Assembly (NCBI GenBank): GCA_963576475.1
Contig: OY754978.1
Span: forward strand, 14,177,718 to 14,241,717
Direction of reading: 5' to 3'
Source of the DNA: Molanna angustata
Taxonomy: Eukaryota; Arthropoda; Insecta; Trichoptera; Molannidae
Length of the DNA: 64,000 nucleotides
Positions 20,830 to 31,897 of this stretch are shown piece by piece. Below the pieces are notes generated by a model, which searched no databases, was not told the DNA's origin, and saw only the letters and a program-made list of their open reading frames with translations. Positions within the stretch are counted from its first letter, which is position 1; each line of letters opens with the position of its first letter. Made by a program: the position numbers and the translations under genes.

Positions 20830-21480
20830 TCAGACACCTAAAAGCATTTGTTGCTTCTTTTAATCATATATAAGTATATGGCGCGTAATAACGAACGAAA
20901 TGTTTAGAAAAAATTCTAGGCTTAAAGTGTTTCGAAACAAGATATTACAAAACATTAAAATAACGTTGCATGAATCATGACAAAATGGCTGAAAACGTAT
21001 GGATCTCCATTAAAATAAAGTCTAGAGATAACTCTTTAAAAATATGCCTTCGAGAGTAAAGTGGGGGAGTGTAACGAAAATAGCATTCCCGCCGAATGGA
21101 AAACAAGTTTTTTTTTCTGATCTGAACCGAGAGGTATCAGAAATAAAAGTAGAAAAGAAGAAGATGTGACGTAAAACATATGAGTAGGTGGCTGAGAATC
21201 AGGAGGAACCGAAAAGAAGAAAAAGGATGTCACGGATCGTGAATTTAATGACTTTATGAAAATGTTTTACTGAATTCCTCCCGACATAATATCTTTTCTT
21301 ACATTTTGATCAACCTATACAATTTCGGAATTATCACCTTTCTGTCACATTTCGAGCTTAGTTATTTAGAGTAACTTAGTTTGAAAATACCTAGCTACTT
21401 AATCCTAGCTACTAAGGTTATGATTGTAACATTTTTTTTATCCACTTGATAGGAGTGTTCGATGACAATGCAATACTGTG
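20830..21480. other. No recognisable feature
   Basis: AT-rich, no coding or repeat evidence. Confidence 0.4.
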
Positions 21481-21487
21481 CATTACG

Positions 21488-21690
21488 GTGTTTTATCACG
21501 GTATATCCCACAGTGTTGGGTAATCAGCGACAGAAAAATAAAGAAAGACCCCACACAGTCACATGCGTACATATATACCCCACACAGTCTCGTCTCACCT
21601 TAAAAGGTACTACATTCAGAGTGGGTGGTGAACCTCATTGCTGTTATATTTTCAATTACTCGTCTCTTACAGGACAAAAGATAATAGAAA
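21488..21690 (+). repeat. Z-family repeat, diverged
   Basis: 'atcacggtatatcccaca', 'gtctcgtctcaccttaaaag' and 'gggtggtgaacctcattgct' in Z order; the right end is degraded. Confidence 0.7.
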
Positions 21691-21782
21691 AAAATAGAAG
21701 CCGCTACATTACAGGCTAAGAAAGTTCATGTAGTAAAAAATAGTTTTGATAGTCAATCAAATGATACTTCAATAGAATAAAA

Positions 21783-22225
21783 AAAACGAATGGGTTGTGG
21801 CCAATGACATGACAATGACAAAACTTGATAACTCTTCAATGCCATTTTGTGAAATTGGTGTGCCTATGTAGCAATCTGAAAATCAAAATATCAGACTTTA
21901 AGTTTTCTGAGCTTGAGGTCACTTTGAAATATATGACACTTAAAAAAAATGAGAAGCACTGAACAGATATCCTTCAAAATTTAATGGGGTCTGAGGGAGT
22001 ATTAGGTTTACAAGTTTGCAAAATTTGAAAAGAATTCAATGAGTACTTTAGTCTATAATTGATAAAGTAGAATATACACGCCATACATAGCACATAGCAC
22101 ACATACTTTCAGAATACAATCTCAGCATGATAGGTACTAATTGATAATCTGGAATAAAAAAATAACTTTAAAATTTGCGAATGCATAACTCCCCACTATG
22201 TCCCCTTGGGGTAGTGAGAAGTAAA
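21783..22225 (+). mobile_element. G-family non-autonomous element
   Basis: Starts 'aacgaatgggttgtggccaa' and ends 'ttggggtagtgagaagtaaa'. Inside are 'cttcaatgccattttgtg', 'agttttctgagcttgaggtc', 'gagtactttagtctataatt', a short 'agcacatagcacac' run and 'cagaatacaatctcagcatg'. No ORF. Complete copies carry 'tactcctcactacc' near the start, the complement of the end, so the ends can pair. Confidence 0.7.
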
Positions 22226-22267
22226 TACAAATATTATGCACTCTGAAAAATCAGATATTCCGCAATA

Positions 22268-22312
22268 AAAAGGATATTTTTTTAAACGAATATGTCCTTG
22301 TTATACAAATAC
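22268..22312 (+). mobile_element. SINE-B 3' scrap
   Basis: 'gaatatgtccttgttataca' matches the complement of the SINE-B 3' end. Confidence 0.4.
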
Positions 22313-22924
22313 GTTTATTGAAAATTATCTGTTATGTGAATAAGCGAACAAATTTCATCGGTAAACATTCCCAGTAAACGTTACTCAGTTTCACCGCCTT
22401 GTTTGTTACCACTCCCCTTCGTAAGTCTATCCCCTCTCTTGTTCTATATACATATACCACCAGGACATCTCCATTTCAACAGATTATAATCCAATTAGGC
22501 ACCCAGCACGCGCGTTGCTATCTACCATTATTTCCTAGATAATATAATACGGATTGATGCAGTTTGCTTCAGGAACACTAGTCTTGTAGATAGGTGTGGA
22601 GTACATTTGACAAACTCGATGTACCTCGGCGTGCTGTCCAAAATTTATGAGTCTATTGTATGATAAAACAAATCTAATACTGTTTTAATTAATGATGAAT
22701 TTTTTTTTAACTTGCTTATTTTTGGCCAAAAAATAATTTTAAAAATTGATAAAAATAACAAAATAGCATAACACAAATTCAATATAAATTCTTAAATCTT
22801 CTTTTTCTTCAGCCTTCCTTAGTCCAGTAATAGTCATAGGCCTCCCCTTGAGACCCCCTTATCTTGGGCAGACCGCATCCATCCGCCTCTAGCCACCAAC
22901 AATATTGGTTCGATATGATATTTT

Positions 22925-23502
22925 TTACTCCTCGCTAACCCAAGGGGATATAGTAGGGAGTTATGATTTCGCAATTTTTATGTTTTTTTTTGCAGATTAT
23001 CAACTAGTATCATGCTGAGATTGTATTCTGAAAGTTTCATCACAATGTATATGTGTGTGTGTGCTATGTGCTATGTGCTGTGTGCAGTGTGCTATGTACG
23101 GCGTGTTCATTTTACTTTATCGATTATAGACTAAAGTACTCATTCGATTCTATTCAAATTTTGCAAATATGTATATCTAAAACTCGATTAGTTCCCATTA
23201 TATTTTGAACGATATATGAATAGTGCTTCTCAATTTTTTTTAACTGTTAAATATTTCAAAGTGACCCCAAGCTTAGGAAAATTAAAATTTGAATTTTTCA
23301 TTTTCAAATTCGTAAAAAGGCCATCACTTTCATAAAATGGCATTGAAGAATTATCAAGTTTTCATAATAAAATATTTAAATAAAAAATAATTTAACAAAC
23401 TCATTTCATGAAAATGCTGAAAATTTTGTATACAAAAATTTGAATACTTTATAGAATGACTTGTTAATGAGGAGTTAAGCGTTAGCCACAACCCACTCGT
23501 TT
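22925..23502 (-). mobile_element. G-family element
   Basis: Minus-strand copy: begins 'tactcctcgctaacccaagg' and ends 'ccacaacccactcgtt'. The internal GT-rich run lies at 23050-23090. It faces the copy at 21783-22225. Confidence 0.75.
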
Positions 23503-23574
23503 AATGTTTGAAACTGTCACTTCACGATATATTCCATAGTCACATAGAATTATGATAAAATATATATAAATTTT

Positions 23575-23910
23575 TCTTGACAAACTTTTTAATATCTCAA
23601 TAGGGACAAAGTTATGATATTAAAGAAGAACCAGAAACTCAAGGCATTACAGGGCTTACGACCTGTCATCGGCTGGTTTACGTGATCACTTCATGCGCTT
23701 GCGCAACGTTCACCAATTACGCCTTCTTATTAAGTTCCTTTAGCAATGTAATTTTTGAAAGTTCTATATACATATTTGAATAATATGTAACAATTCACCT
23801 GAAAATAAGGAACTATACTTTTGCCATCTATAGTAACGAAGAAACCTTTTTTTTTGTAAAATTAGTTTATTTGTAAACAATGAAAGCAAAAGTCCTTATA
23901 ATTTTTCGTT
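23575..23910 (+). repeat. R-family repeat, left arm
   Basis: R core 'gcgcttgcgcaacgttcac' at about 23694-23712, followed by the same downstream sequence as the 60-kb palindrome arm (poly-T, then 'aaacaatgaaagc'). The second arm is absent and a minisatellite follows. Confidence 0.7.
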
Positions 23911-23978
23911 CTATTTGGTTTTGTTCGCAAACGCGACCCCCATTTCCCGGTATCCCTAAATGCCAAGCATCGTCATAA

Positions 23979-24271
23979 TGGTAAACAATAGTGTTAAAGA
24001 CTATTTATATAATACCATAATGGTAAACAATAGTGTTAAAGACTATTTATATAATACCATAATGGTAAACAATAGTGTTAAAGACTATTTATATAATACC
24101 ATAATGGTAAACAATAGTGTTAAAGACTATTTATATAATACCATAATGGTAAACAATAGTGTTAAAGACTATTTATATAATACCATAATGGTAAACAATA
24201 GTGTTAAAGACTATTTATATAATACCATAATGGTAAACAATAGTGTTAAAGACTATTTATATAATACCAAT
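23979..24271 (+). repeat. 42-bp minisatellite, seven near-identical units
   Basis: Unit begins ATAATGGTAAACAATAGTG. The 42-bp length is divisible by three, so one frame reads as repeated MVNNSVKDYLYNTI. Units are essentially identical, so expansion is recent. The frame is most likely incidental. Confidence 0.9.
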
Positions 24272-24275
24272 TGTT

Positions 24276-24597
24276 GAGGTTTTTCGTTTTCACAGTGCAA
24301 GTTCATGATTATAAATTGTGAAAACACTTATAAAAAGTAACCAGTTAAATTCCACAATGAGTATTTAATTGCCTATTCACCGGCATCCTCAGATGCACAA
24401 TTTTTACTGAACTATTATAAAGTTTGCCTTTGAGGATGCCAGCTAAGATTGGTGAAAGCACTTGAGGATGCCAGCTAAGATTGGTGAAAGCACTTGAGGA
24501 TGCCAGCTAAGATTGGTGAAAGCACTTAGGCGATTTAATACTCATTGTGGAATTTAACTGTGTTTCTTTTTATAAGTGTTTTTACAATTTATAACCA
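24276..24597 (+). mobile_element. Inverted-repeat element with three tandem hammerhead-like units
   Basis: Arms of about 65 bp (24309-24374 and 24529-24594) are inverted repeats at roughly 90% identity and end at the GCCT/AGGC that would form stem I. The left arm continues into a partial inverted hammerhead remnant (24374-24395, 'ttcaccggcatcctcagatg'), so both arms once bore the motif. Between them are three tandem 32-bp units starting at 24432, 24464 and 24496. The outer end shares 'cagtgcaagttcat' with the 3.8-kb and 6.7-kb elements. Confidence 0.7.
24426..24531 (+). ncRNA. Triple hammerhead-like array
   Basis: Each unit: core UUGAGGA (C3 changed to U), one extra U, stem II GCCAG/UUGGU with loop CUAAGA, GAAA, mini stem III A-U and G-C with loop CA, and H17 = U. 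Only the outermost positions keep stem I: GCCU at 24426-24429 and AGGC at 24528-24531. The 32-bp period is one hammerhead without its stem I. Confidence 0.6.
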
Positions 24598-24682
24598 TTT
24601 ATATATTATAGATTAACAACAAGGATACGCATAATAGAGAATAAAGGTGTAATACCAAGAAAAATAGAATACTCTAATAACA

Positions 24683-25373
24683 TTAAGGGGGGGACTGCTG
24701 CCAACGTACCTATTTTTCAATTCGATATACCATCATTATTTCTTATCAAATCGTTTTGAAAAAAATAATTTAGATAGTTTGGATATTAATAAACAAAAAT
24801 AGACCTTAACTTTTTGATAATGTTCTGTATAAATTCTTGTAGAAAAATAATGGCAAACCCCGATTTTCAACGTTTATCATATATTTTTAATAAACTCTAA
24901 GGCGTAGAGTAATATATTTTTTTTTAAATTAAAGAAGACAAAAATATCTGGAAAAATATGATATGACGTTGCATTAATGCTTTAGGTTTAGTAAATAAAC
25001 CTAAAAAACATTTATTTTCCATTCAGCGCCATTGCGTAATAAAAGTTTTTTTGGTTTATTTACTTAACGTGATGCGTCAATGCAACGTCATATCATATTT
25101 TTCCATGTATTTTGTTCTTCTTTAATTTATAAAAAAAAATATTGCTCAATACCTTATATTTTTTTAGAAATTTAAGATAAATGTCTAAGATCGGGGCATG
25201 CTTATTATTTTCCTACAAGAATATATACAGAACATAAACAAAAAGTTAAGGTATATTTCTCTTTACTAATATCCAAACTAACTAGGTTATTTTTTTCAAA
25301 ATGATTCGTTAAGTAATAATGATGGTATATCAAATTGAAAAAATAGGTACGTTGGCAGCAGTCACCCTCTTAA
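24683..25373. mobile_element. TTAA-flanked fold-back element, copy 1
   Basis: Bounded by TTAA (24683-24686 and 25370-25373) with ends AGGGGGGGACTGCTGCC and its complement. The two halves are imperfect inverted repeats nearly to the centre ('gacgttgcattaatgc' with its complement). No ORF. TTAA duplication suggests mobilisation by a piggyBac-like or other TTAA-targeting transposase. A 664-bp second copy is at 60994-61657. Confidence 0.75.
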
Positions 25374-25429
25374 CGTAAACAAATAGGTACCTACAATAAA
25401 ATATAAATGAAGTAAAAGAAATGAACAGA

Positions 25430-25600
25430 TAAATATTTTATTTTCATTTTATTTTATTTTATTTTTATTTGTTGGTAAATTCACATAGTGTATTACATAA
25501 CATTCAAATAATCTTTAAAATATAAGTGCATTTCAATTACGAATTTACATGTGAAATATTACGAATTTAATGCTTGGTAGTAAAAGTATTAAGAAATAAA
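25430..25600 (-). repeat. Probable LINE 3' tail
   Basis: TTTTATTTTATTTTATTTTT run followed by 'gttggtaaattcacatagtg', similar in layout to other minus-strand LINE tails here. No coding relic. Confidence 0.35.
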
Positions 25601-26561
25601 ATAAATTAAACTGTGTTGATAGAGGAAGTAACAATAAATAAATCAATTTACAATAATATAATCAAGAAGAAAATACAAATAAGAAAATACAGAGAACAAA
25701 TCATAACACATTGAGTAATAAAAAAAGGTAGATGAATCAAGAGAAAAATCATGATACACAATCTTTCAAGACTTACGTCATGAATTTCATCAAATATAAA
25801 ATATACGAAAGAGAAAAAATTAAAAAAAATGTCTGTGTTACGGTGAAGTTAGTTCAGGTAATATATTGAAAGGACAGAAATTAAAATGTAAATACATTTT
25901 TTTTAGAAAATATCCGACAATAACTATGCAAAGGTAGGTAATAATAGTGAAGAAGTAGTATTAAAAGCCATTTATATACGTTTATAATATAAATTTTTGT
26001 ACATTGATGTCTTACTAACTGATTTTTTATATCGTTTTACACATACATATATGTCTACCGATTTGAAAAATTATAAACCACCTTTGAAACCCTGAACTAA
26101 TTAGAGTTACCTATCATATCACCCCAAAAACAGTCTAGACACGATGAATAAGTGTAGGTATATCTGATACGTGACTCTAATAGGCTGTGAAGCCAATTAC
26201 ATCCCACGTTGATATGGAACTTTGTTCTTCAGACTTTGAGAGAAGTGGTGCCTCTCTAACGTACGACTTTTGAGTCATTCAAAAGTCATTTTCAAATACT
26301 CCCAAACAACTTGAACAACCCTCCCACACAACTTCCTTTGTTCAATAATATATTATTGAAATAATACTTTTGTCTACAAATAAACAAATTAATTTCAGAA
26401 TCCATTGAATTGAATGTGGTTTTTGTGTTTTAAGATCCATTCAAAGACAACCATCTCACTTGTGAGATCAAAATAAAGATGTTTTTGAAAGCAAATTGAA
26501 TATGAAATGTCTTTTTTTTTTAATTTTGTCAATACTGACGGTGTTGAATATGTCGAATTCC

Positions 26562-26714
26562 ATAATAATGGGTATTTTTAATCAAACAAATGATTTGCTC
26601 TACATATATACCAGTTGAGAAGGGCCTAATTAGCTGAAACGGTCGTCCTGGATTCAGGAAAAAATATATATGTGGATCAAATCATTTGTTTGATTTAAAA
26701 TACCCATTATTATG
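26562..26714 (+). mobile_element. Fold-back element with central hammerhead-like motif
   Basis: Arms 26562-26609 and 26665-26714 ('cataataatgggtatttt...' and complement, about 90% identity over 48 bp) surround a 41-nt hammerhead-like motif. The whole unit is about 153 bp. A 'ttttgtcaatactgacggtg' sequence to the left resembles the flank of the 31.9-kb motif in reverse. Confidence 0.7.
26611..26651 (+). ncRNA. Hammerhead ribozyme-like motif with possible 3-8 covariation
   Basis: Stem I CCAG/CUGG (26611-26614 with 26648-26651) is perfect. Core UUGAGAA (26615-26621) differs from CUGANGA at position 3 (C to U) and 8 (G to A), the two bases known to pair with each other in the folded ribozyme, so U-A may replace C-G. 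Extra G (26622), stem II GGCC/AGCU (partly paired), GAAA (26636-26639), stem III of three pairs ACG/CGU, and H17 = C in a GUC triplet. Confidence 0.6.
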
Positions 26715-26738
26715 AAATAAGTCATTCACTTATTAATG

Positions 26739-26915
26739 TCGGCCTACGTGGCTCAGTTGGTTAGGTATCTGACTGCTGATCCGAAGGTCCTGAGTTCGTT
26801 TCCCGGTGAAGACACACTTTATAATTGTGTTATCAGTCTGGATTTGTGAGACGATTAATATCGTAAGTCTCTAGAATGTGGCAACTTGTTTGACATAGTA
26901 CCTGTTAGTTGCCCG
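26739..26915 (+). mobile_element. SINE-A, near full length
   Basis: tRNA-like head with TGGCTCAGTTGG and a slightly damaged B box (GAGTTCGTTTCC), then the standard body. It lacks about 25 bp before the 'gacatagtacctgttag' end relative to the 14.0-kb copy. Confidence 0.85.
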
Positions 26916-26999
26916 AGTAGTAATATAAAAATAAAAAATAAAATTTACATGTTACCTACAGCAAAATTGTATGAGTACCTACTCACCTGTAAGGACTCT

Positions 27000-28726
27000 C
27001 TTTTTTGAATACCATTATAAAGAGTCAATTGTTAATCGGTCCTGGCGAAGAAGCGGTCGCTTAGAAACTGCTTGTATTATAAAGATCACTCATGTTTAAA
27101 ACATTATCATAAGTTCGACAACCCTTGTAGGGCCTTGGATGACTCCAGAAGTCTCTTGCATTCTTGCCTTTCTGAAGGCTTTTTCATTTTCAGTTTCTGA
27201 TTTGCAGAACGGCGTGGTTAAGAAAATGTAATTTATTTTTGAATTGCTTAAAAAATTAAAAACTGTTTTAGTCTTATAATTAAAATTAAAAGTAGTATTG
27301 TTATAAAACAGTGTTATTGTTATATTATGTAAACATCTTTAAAATAATAATAAAAAATCCAGTCACTTCGTAAGTGTAAAATGAAAGTTTTCACAGATAA
27401 AATCAAAGTTAATTGGGCATGCGCATAGAGCAGGTTAATTGGGCGTATGACACAGAATTTTATACTAGGTACATCACGTGTGATACCTACGCTATGTGCA
27501 CTTAAAAATTGTGACGAAATTCATACTAAAGAAATTAATGTAAAAGTATAAAAATATGCTTTTAAATTGCGATATCATAAATCTTTATTATTCCATAGTA
27601 GTGGAGAATAAAAATTAGGTAGACACGTATATCGAATTCACTTAGTTGGATTGCAAACCCATCCTGAATAGGTAAATTGCTGTCGAATTGTTTCCATTGA
27701 TGTTATCGATAATGCATCCTCACTTCAAATATGAATGTATACTAGACATGTGCTACATAATATGGTCGGTTATAGTTTCCTGGCCCTATAACGCATACAA
27801 TATATCCAATCTTATGTCTTCCTGTCGCTGTGTATAAATGAAACAATACCTACGATGTGTCAATAGTGGTTACTCTAATCTCTCTACATATCCATTAAAT
27901 GCTCTCAGGAGTATCAACGGCTTAGTACAAGTGATCATCGTTGATATAATAGAATGTTTTGGGTCAAGTTACGTGTGAAGAACATTCAGTTATATGAATC
28001 TAGTTAAGATATTTGTGTTCAAACAATTCAAATTGATCAAATTGATATTTGCAACAGTTGTATCCGTAAACAGCAGACATAGAGCATATAATAAAATATT
28101 TTGTAAAATGTAAACAACCGTGAGTTAGTGTTATTTTATTTTTGTATAGGGTAACAAACAGGTACTACATAGTAAGTATGTAAAATATTAATCATTGTGA
28201 ATAATTTGACTTTTGCGTGAGCGTCTTAGGTTTACGCAGTGTATTCCCTCACTCTAGTCCATATAATGTCATCACCCTAATCCAAATGGACTAAAGACAA
28301 TGACTCTCACAAAAAAAGGCGCTGAAAAATTGAAAAGCACGCAGCGATCCATGAAAAGTTCAATGCTCGAAGTAAGCCTAAGACTCGAATGCACAGTCCT
28401 AGGTAACTAAATACTAACTTCTTACCTCACCGGAGTATTTAGCAATCATAAATTAGCAATTGCGTTGCAGAGAAACCACTAATTAAATAATAAATACTAC
28501 GCCAAACTTAAGGTCGATGGCGTAGCATTTCACATACTTGTGTATGAAAAAAAGAGATAGATAGTTTTCTATGGGTGTAGACTGACGTTTGAAATGTTTT
28601 TTTTTTATTACAACACAAATACATGTAACTAAGCTCATACTGATCGATGCTCGATGTCACGATTTTTCTGAAATTCCAGCGAATTTTCGGCATCTCGTAT
28701 TGATCGCTGAATAATCTGTTTACCAA
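27000..28726. other. No recognisable gene
   Basis: AT-rich; a 72-codon frame at 28508-28726 (minus) has no recognisable motif. The stretch 27540-27610 ends in 'tagtggagaataaaa', which also occurs near 13110 and 14855, hinting at another short repeat. Confidence 0.4.
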
Positions 28727-29513
28727 CTAGTTGCATGTAACACATGGGATCCAACTGTCGACAGCGATAGTATGTATAGTTGAAGAATAAGTACCAAACC
28801 CATAAATACAAATTATTTATTATTTTATGATATTTAGTTTTCTATACAACACATGTACCTAGGTAGTCAAGATAGGATAGTATGGAGGTCAGTCTTTTTT
28901 TCCTACCCGGAATATGAAAACAGCATGATGGTATATGTATATTGTATGTTTAGAGATGAAGTATCAAACTATTAAGTCTTCTTTGATATTGTGTATAGGT
29001 GACTACCATACAAATTGTATGAAGCGATGTCGTCACTAAATTCAATTTTTATAAAAATTGTTAAAAAAAATTTGAGATGTACTGCTACAATGCTAATATT
29101 TTTTATATAAAATTAAATTATCTAGTTGGGGTGTTTCAGCTTTTTTCGATATTTAAAAAAAAAATGGAAATATAGGCAGTTAAACTCATAAATTTATCAT
29201 AAAAAAAATACTTTTCTTAATAAAAAATGTTTGAGAAACCCTGGAATTTTTTTGAAAAAACTAATTTGAGATTTTGTATTTGTCTATGTTTGTACCAATT
29301 TTCAGCGTTCTAGCGTTTATGGTTTCTGAGATATATGGAAAAATAAAATAAAAATTCAAAAGTTGATAACCCCTGACTGAAACAAAAATTCAAAATTCCG
29401 AGTATAAAAGTTTTGTAGGCCTGTAACTGTTTATATATTCTGAAATTTTAGGCTCTGTAAATTGAGCGGATCAAAAGTTATAAGGGGGGGGGGGACACAC
29501 ACACAGACACACA

Positions 29514-29576
<63 letters not shown>

Positions 29577-29832
29577 ACGAAATGTTCTACTCCGAATTCT
29601 GAGTAAATCCGTGTATGGAACATATATGCTGCGAAGCCTCTAAGTTGGTGTTTTTTGACTTCAAAGTTGGAAAAGCCGTGAAAAAAGTAGACCTCTCCAT
29701 ACAATTCTCGCGTATTCTGGCTTGATACATTGTCGATATGTTAAGAGAACAAAGTTCTCCTGAACAAATCGACAGTTGGATTATCGATATGTTAAGAGAA
29801 CAAAGTTCTCCTGAACAAATCGACAGTTGGAA
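28727..29832 (+). mobile_element. F-family non-autonomous element, copy 2
   Basis: Co-linear with 13155-13896 from 'actagttgcatgtaacacat' to the terminal palindrome, which is tandemly doubled here (29730-29832). It has about 300 bp extra on the left and a much longer CA tract (29494-29572). Confidence 0.65.
29494..29572. repeat. (CA)n microsatellite
   Basis: Preceded by a run of ten G (29486-29495); lies inside F copy 2 where copy 1 has only a short imperfect CA run. Confidence 0.95.
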
Positions 29833-30104
29833 TACATATTGGACAAAGTTGCGAAAATCATCATCTATCGAAAACATATTGTATTTTAGTACTAAACCAC
29901 TCGTAAGGTTCCTCGCGATCAACCTAACTTTTTGACAGCTCGCAAATGTTAGATATGTCTCTGCAATGCAATTCTCATTCAAAAACTTCATAGCATCCTC
30001 CAGTTAGGAAACCACGTGATCTCCTAACTTTAGTGAGCGACAGTGCAATGAAAATATGTTTATTATTTGGAAGTTATTATTTATGTCGGACTCTGCATTC
30101 GGAC

Positions 30105-30300
30105 CTATGAGACAGAATCCAAAATGAAGAAGCATAACGAAGCTCAAATGGCAGTCGGCAGGACATGTCGCAAGGTAAGTGTGAGCGCTGGGTCCCAAAA
30201 ATGACCATGGAAAAATAGAAGAGGCATCGGCAGGCCCCAAAAACGATGGGCCGATGACATTGTCAAGACGGCGAAAATAGATGCAGATGGCATCAAGCAG
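30105..30300 (+). pseudogene. RTE-like LINE ORF2 fragment
   Basis: Frames give KLKWQSAGHVAR and, after a shift, GIGRPQKRWADDIVKTA, the C-terminal 'GH.AR ... GRP..RW.DDI' blocks of RTE-like LINEs. It ends in an AAGAAGAAAAAGAAGAAG tail by 30380. Confidence 0.65.
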
Positions 30301-30385
30301 ACAAAGGTGGGAAGAAATGTAAGAGGCAATGTATCTCCAGCAGTGAAGGGAAGATGGCTGATAAAGAAGAAAAAGAAGAAGATAC

Positions 30386-30545
30386 CCACACACCAGCCTC
30401 GTTTAACCTGTAAAGGCAACATTCAGAATTGTTGGTGAACTATGTGAGATCTAATTATGCCTATTGGATTTTTCTATAACCCATCTCTCACTGGATACAT
30501 TTTATAAGCCATAACAGAAAACAGTGAAAGAACTTTTCTTAGCTG
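30386..30545 (+). repeat. Z-family repeat, partial
   Basis: 'cacacaccagcctcgt', 'ggtgaactatgtgagat' and 'gaaagaacttttcttagc' follow Z order; the first 100 bp are missing. Confidence 0.6.
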
Positions 30546-30566
30546 GTATTTTACAGCATAATTGTA

Positions 30567-31111
30567 CAAGGTGTGTCAAAAGAAAGATTATATTTGTATT
30601 CAAAGCGTTATGTGGAGATGTTAGACGACTTCTTGGTGCCTGAACTGCAAAACTTTCCTGGCTATAACCAAAGAACATTGTTCCAGCAGGACGGAGCAAC
30701 GTCACATACGTCCAATACATCTCAGCCACGATTTCGTGAAATTTTCCCAGGCAAATTATGTCCAGGAGAGGTGACATAAATTGGCCTCCAATCAGTCTTG
30801 ATTTAACCTCTATGGACTTTTTCCTATGGGGTTATGTTAAATCTAAAGTTTACGCCAGTAAACCGCTTCCCTGGTGCACTTGAAAGAAAATATCCGTTAC
30901 GAAATGGTAGCCATCACTGAGTCTAACTGCCGAGCTGAAGTAATTTTACTGTTCGATTAAATTTTCTACATTTCTACATTTGAACGATATTATTTTTAAG
31001 AAATAAATACTCAAATTGTGTACTTTAATAATTAATAAACATTTTTTCGTTACACGGCTTACTTTTTTTTAATCGATCTACTAAATATAAACTTTCTTTT
31101 GAGACACCCTA
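30567..31111 (+). mobile_element. Tc1/mariner-type transposon, internally deleted
   Basis: Bounded by TA dinucleotides (30565-30566 and 31112-31113). Ends pair: 'ggtgtgtcaaaagaaag' on the left, the complement of 'ctttcttttgagacacc' on the right. At 545 bp it is under half the usual 1.2-1.5 kb; the N-terminal transposase region is deleted. Confidence 0.75.
30600..30960 (+). pseudogene. Tc1/mariner-like transposase, C-terminal relic
   Basis: Frame 1 gives YVEMLDDFLVPELQNF and TLFQQDGATSHTSN, including the second catalytic Asp in QQDGA. Frame 1 stops at 30777; the next frame continues INWPPISLDLTSMDFFLWG and YVKSKVYASKP, with the third-acidic-residue region. The first catalytic Asp and the DNA-binding domain are deleted. 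Dead by deletion and frameshift. Confidence 0.75.
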
Positions 31112-31114
31112 TAT

Positions 31115-31860
31115 AACAAATGCACACAAATTCAATAATTACAGTCGAAAAAGTTATTTTATGGACTCTTGGAAAATAAACCAGTATCATTTTGATACGT
31201 TTACATCTAATTTAAAATAAAAAATCTAAACGGATCCTTAACATCTTGTTAGTGAATTAAAATTGAAATCTACATTCAAAATAACGAAGGCTAAAAAAGT
31301 CAGATGGAAATAATAACGAGGAAAAATAATAAATTATAATCTCTGCCCGGTATAATATGTTTCTAAATTAACAAAATCAAAATGTTTTATTACGATCCCT
31401 GTATTATATTGTTCCTACAGTTGGTAACTAAGGCGTATTATTTGTGTGTTTTTGAAATATATGTATAACACTGTATAGAAGAAACATCAAAAAGCCGTTA
31501 ATTAAAATAATTAAAAACGAAGAATCTGCTCAACAGTATGTAGAAATTTAACATAACACTGCGAAACATTTCTCGGAGGTATAATCTTCACAGAGAATAA
31601 TTATTTCGACAAATTCTAGGTTTAATTAAAATCTAGCGCATAAGACGTATACGTGGGAGACAGCTGCTAAATTTAAAACTTTAACCATAATATTGTGCTC
31701 AGTTTCATTGTCTGGTCGAGGTGGTTTTGTTTCAGGAAATAATTTTAACGTATCTAAATGATGCTGCTTTATGTTATGTAGGTACACCAAGTCTCCGAAA
31801 CACGTTCAACTGCGTTTATTGAAACTTATTCTACTTGATTATTGATTAACAAATAATGCA
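31115..31860. other. No recognisable feature
   Basis: AT-rich; no coding or repeat evidence. Confidence 0.4.
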
Positions 31861-31897
31861 ATATCAGTTTCAAATGCACTTACGTTTATATTATGTT

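Noticed and set aside
23979..24271. CRISPR-like array
   Set aside because: Repeats are head-to-tail without unique spacers, in a eukaryotic genome; a minisatellite explains it. The same applies to 40333-41166 and the fold-back arms at 41.9 and 42.8 kb.
30004..30422. Minus-strand frames of 92-129 codons
   Set aside because: Antisense to the RTE-like fragment and Z repeat; leucine/serine-rich composition reflects complementing A/G-rich DNA.
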